Positions 5,675-5,772 of a stretch of DNA of 5,772 nucleotides are shown one piece after another (the first letter of the stretch is position 1; each line of letters opens with the position of its first letter). The notes beneath the pieces were generated by a model that ran no database searches, was not told where the DNA came from, and saw nothing but the letters and a program-made list of their open reading frames with translations. The stretch spans positions 1 to 5,772 of the forward strand of contig JABMNB010000624.1 of the NCBI GenBank assembly GCA_013205335.1. The letters run 5' to 3'. This stretch comes from Rhodospirillales bacterium (lineage in GTDB: Bacteria > Pseudomonadota > Alphaproteobacteria > Reyranellales > Reyranellaceae). The position numbers and the translations under genes were made by a program.

Positions 5675-5772
5675 TCAGATCTGGTGCGCCATGGGCGGCG
5701 CGGGGATCGGGCGGACGCGCTCGTAGGCGGCGGCGGCGCGCAGGACCAGGGCGTCGCGGGCGTGGCCGCCGA
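5675..5772 (-). CDS. C-terminal end of an unidentified protein, cut by the window edge
   Basis: The last 31 codons of a minus-strand gene end in a TGA at 5675-5677. All visible sense codons end in G or C, while the other two frames of this strand look random, so this frame is very likely coding. The peptide begins GGHARDALVLRAAAAYERVR and ends PAAPMAHQI. The pattern DALVLRAAAAYE resembles the C-terminal helix of amidase-signature enzymes (typically TVLRAAxAYE), but 31 residues are too few for a call. It is the likely first partner of the membrane-anchored gene 20 nt downstream. Confidence 0.65.
   Translation of the reverse strand, partial: GGHARDALVLRAAAAYERVRPIPAPPMAHQI

Noticed and set aside
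5076..5726. A 216-codon plus-strand frame opposite the 187-residue membrane-anchored gene
   Set aside because: The minus-strand frame has a signal anchor, G/C-ending codons and a natural stop near the terminator-like hairpin. The plus frame overruns two minus-strand gene ends and has no recognisable features.

Overview
The window is ordinary, GC-rich bacterial chromosome. Codon third positions are almost all G or C, which also explains the many long antisense reading frames. The gene content fits an alphaproteobacterium of the Rhizobiales/Rhodospirillales type: an AapJ-type general L-amino-acid binding protein, a Csd3/MepM-like M23 peptidase and a pirin of the WWNF C-terminal subgroup. The placement is inferred from protein flavour only.

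Layout, left to right. Positions 1-890 (minus) hold most of aapJ, whose C-terminus runs off the left edge; the rest of an aap transporter operon would be expected beyond it. Positions 1020-2438 (minus) encode a secreted M23 zinc metallopeptidase with all catalytic residues. Positions 2439-2637 are a relatively AT-rich gap. It carries a likely intrinsic terminator for the gene to its right and two hairpins in the leader of the M23 gene. Positions 2638-4116 (minus) encode a stand-alone alpha-subunit-like protein of the ADP-forming acyl-CoA synthetase family, with no ATP-grasp domain. Only 39 bp away and divergent, positions 4156-5034 (plus) encode a complete pirin. A nested hairpin at 5040-5075 separates pirin from a convergent pair on the minus strand. 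That pair is a membrane-anchored protein of unknown function (5091-5654) and, 20 nt upstream of it, the last 31 codons of an unidentified gene cut by the right edge (5675-5772).

How the genes work together: the peptidase remodels peptidoglycan in the periplasm, and AapJ captures amino acids there for import. The CoA-ligase-like protein and pirin form a divergent pair that may share a control region. Pirin-type proteins have been tied to pyruvate/acetyl-CoA metabolism in other bacteria, so a metabolic link is conceivable, but nothing in the sequence proves it.

I saw no tRNA, rRNA, CRISPR array, insertion sequence, phage gene or defence module, and no convincing new multi-gene system. The items most worth a second look are the partnerless CoA-ligase subunit with no visible Shine-Dalgarno, the hairpin-rich leader of the peptidase gene, and the orphan membrane protein.
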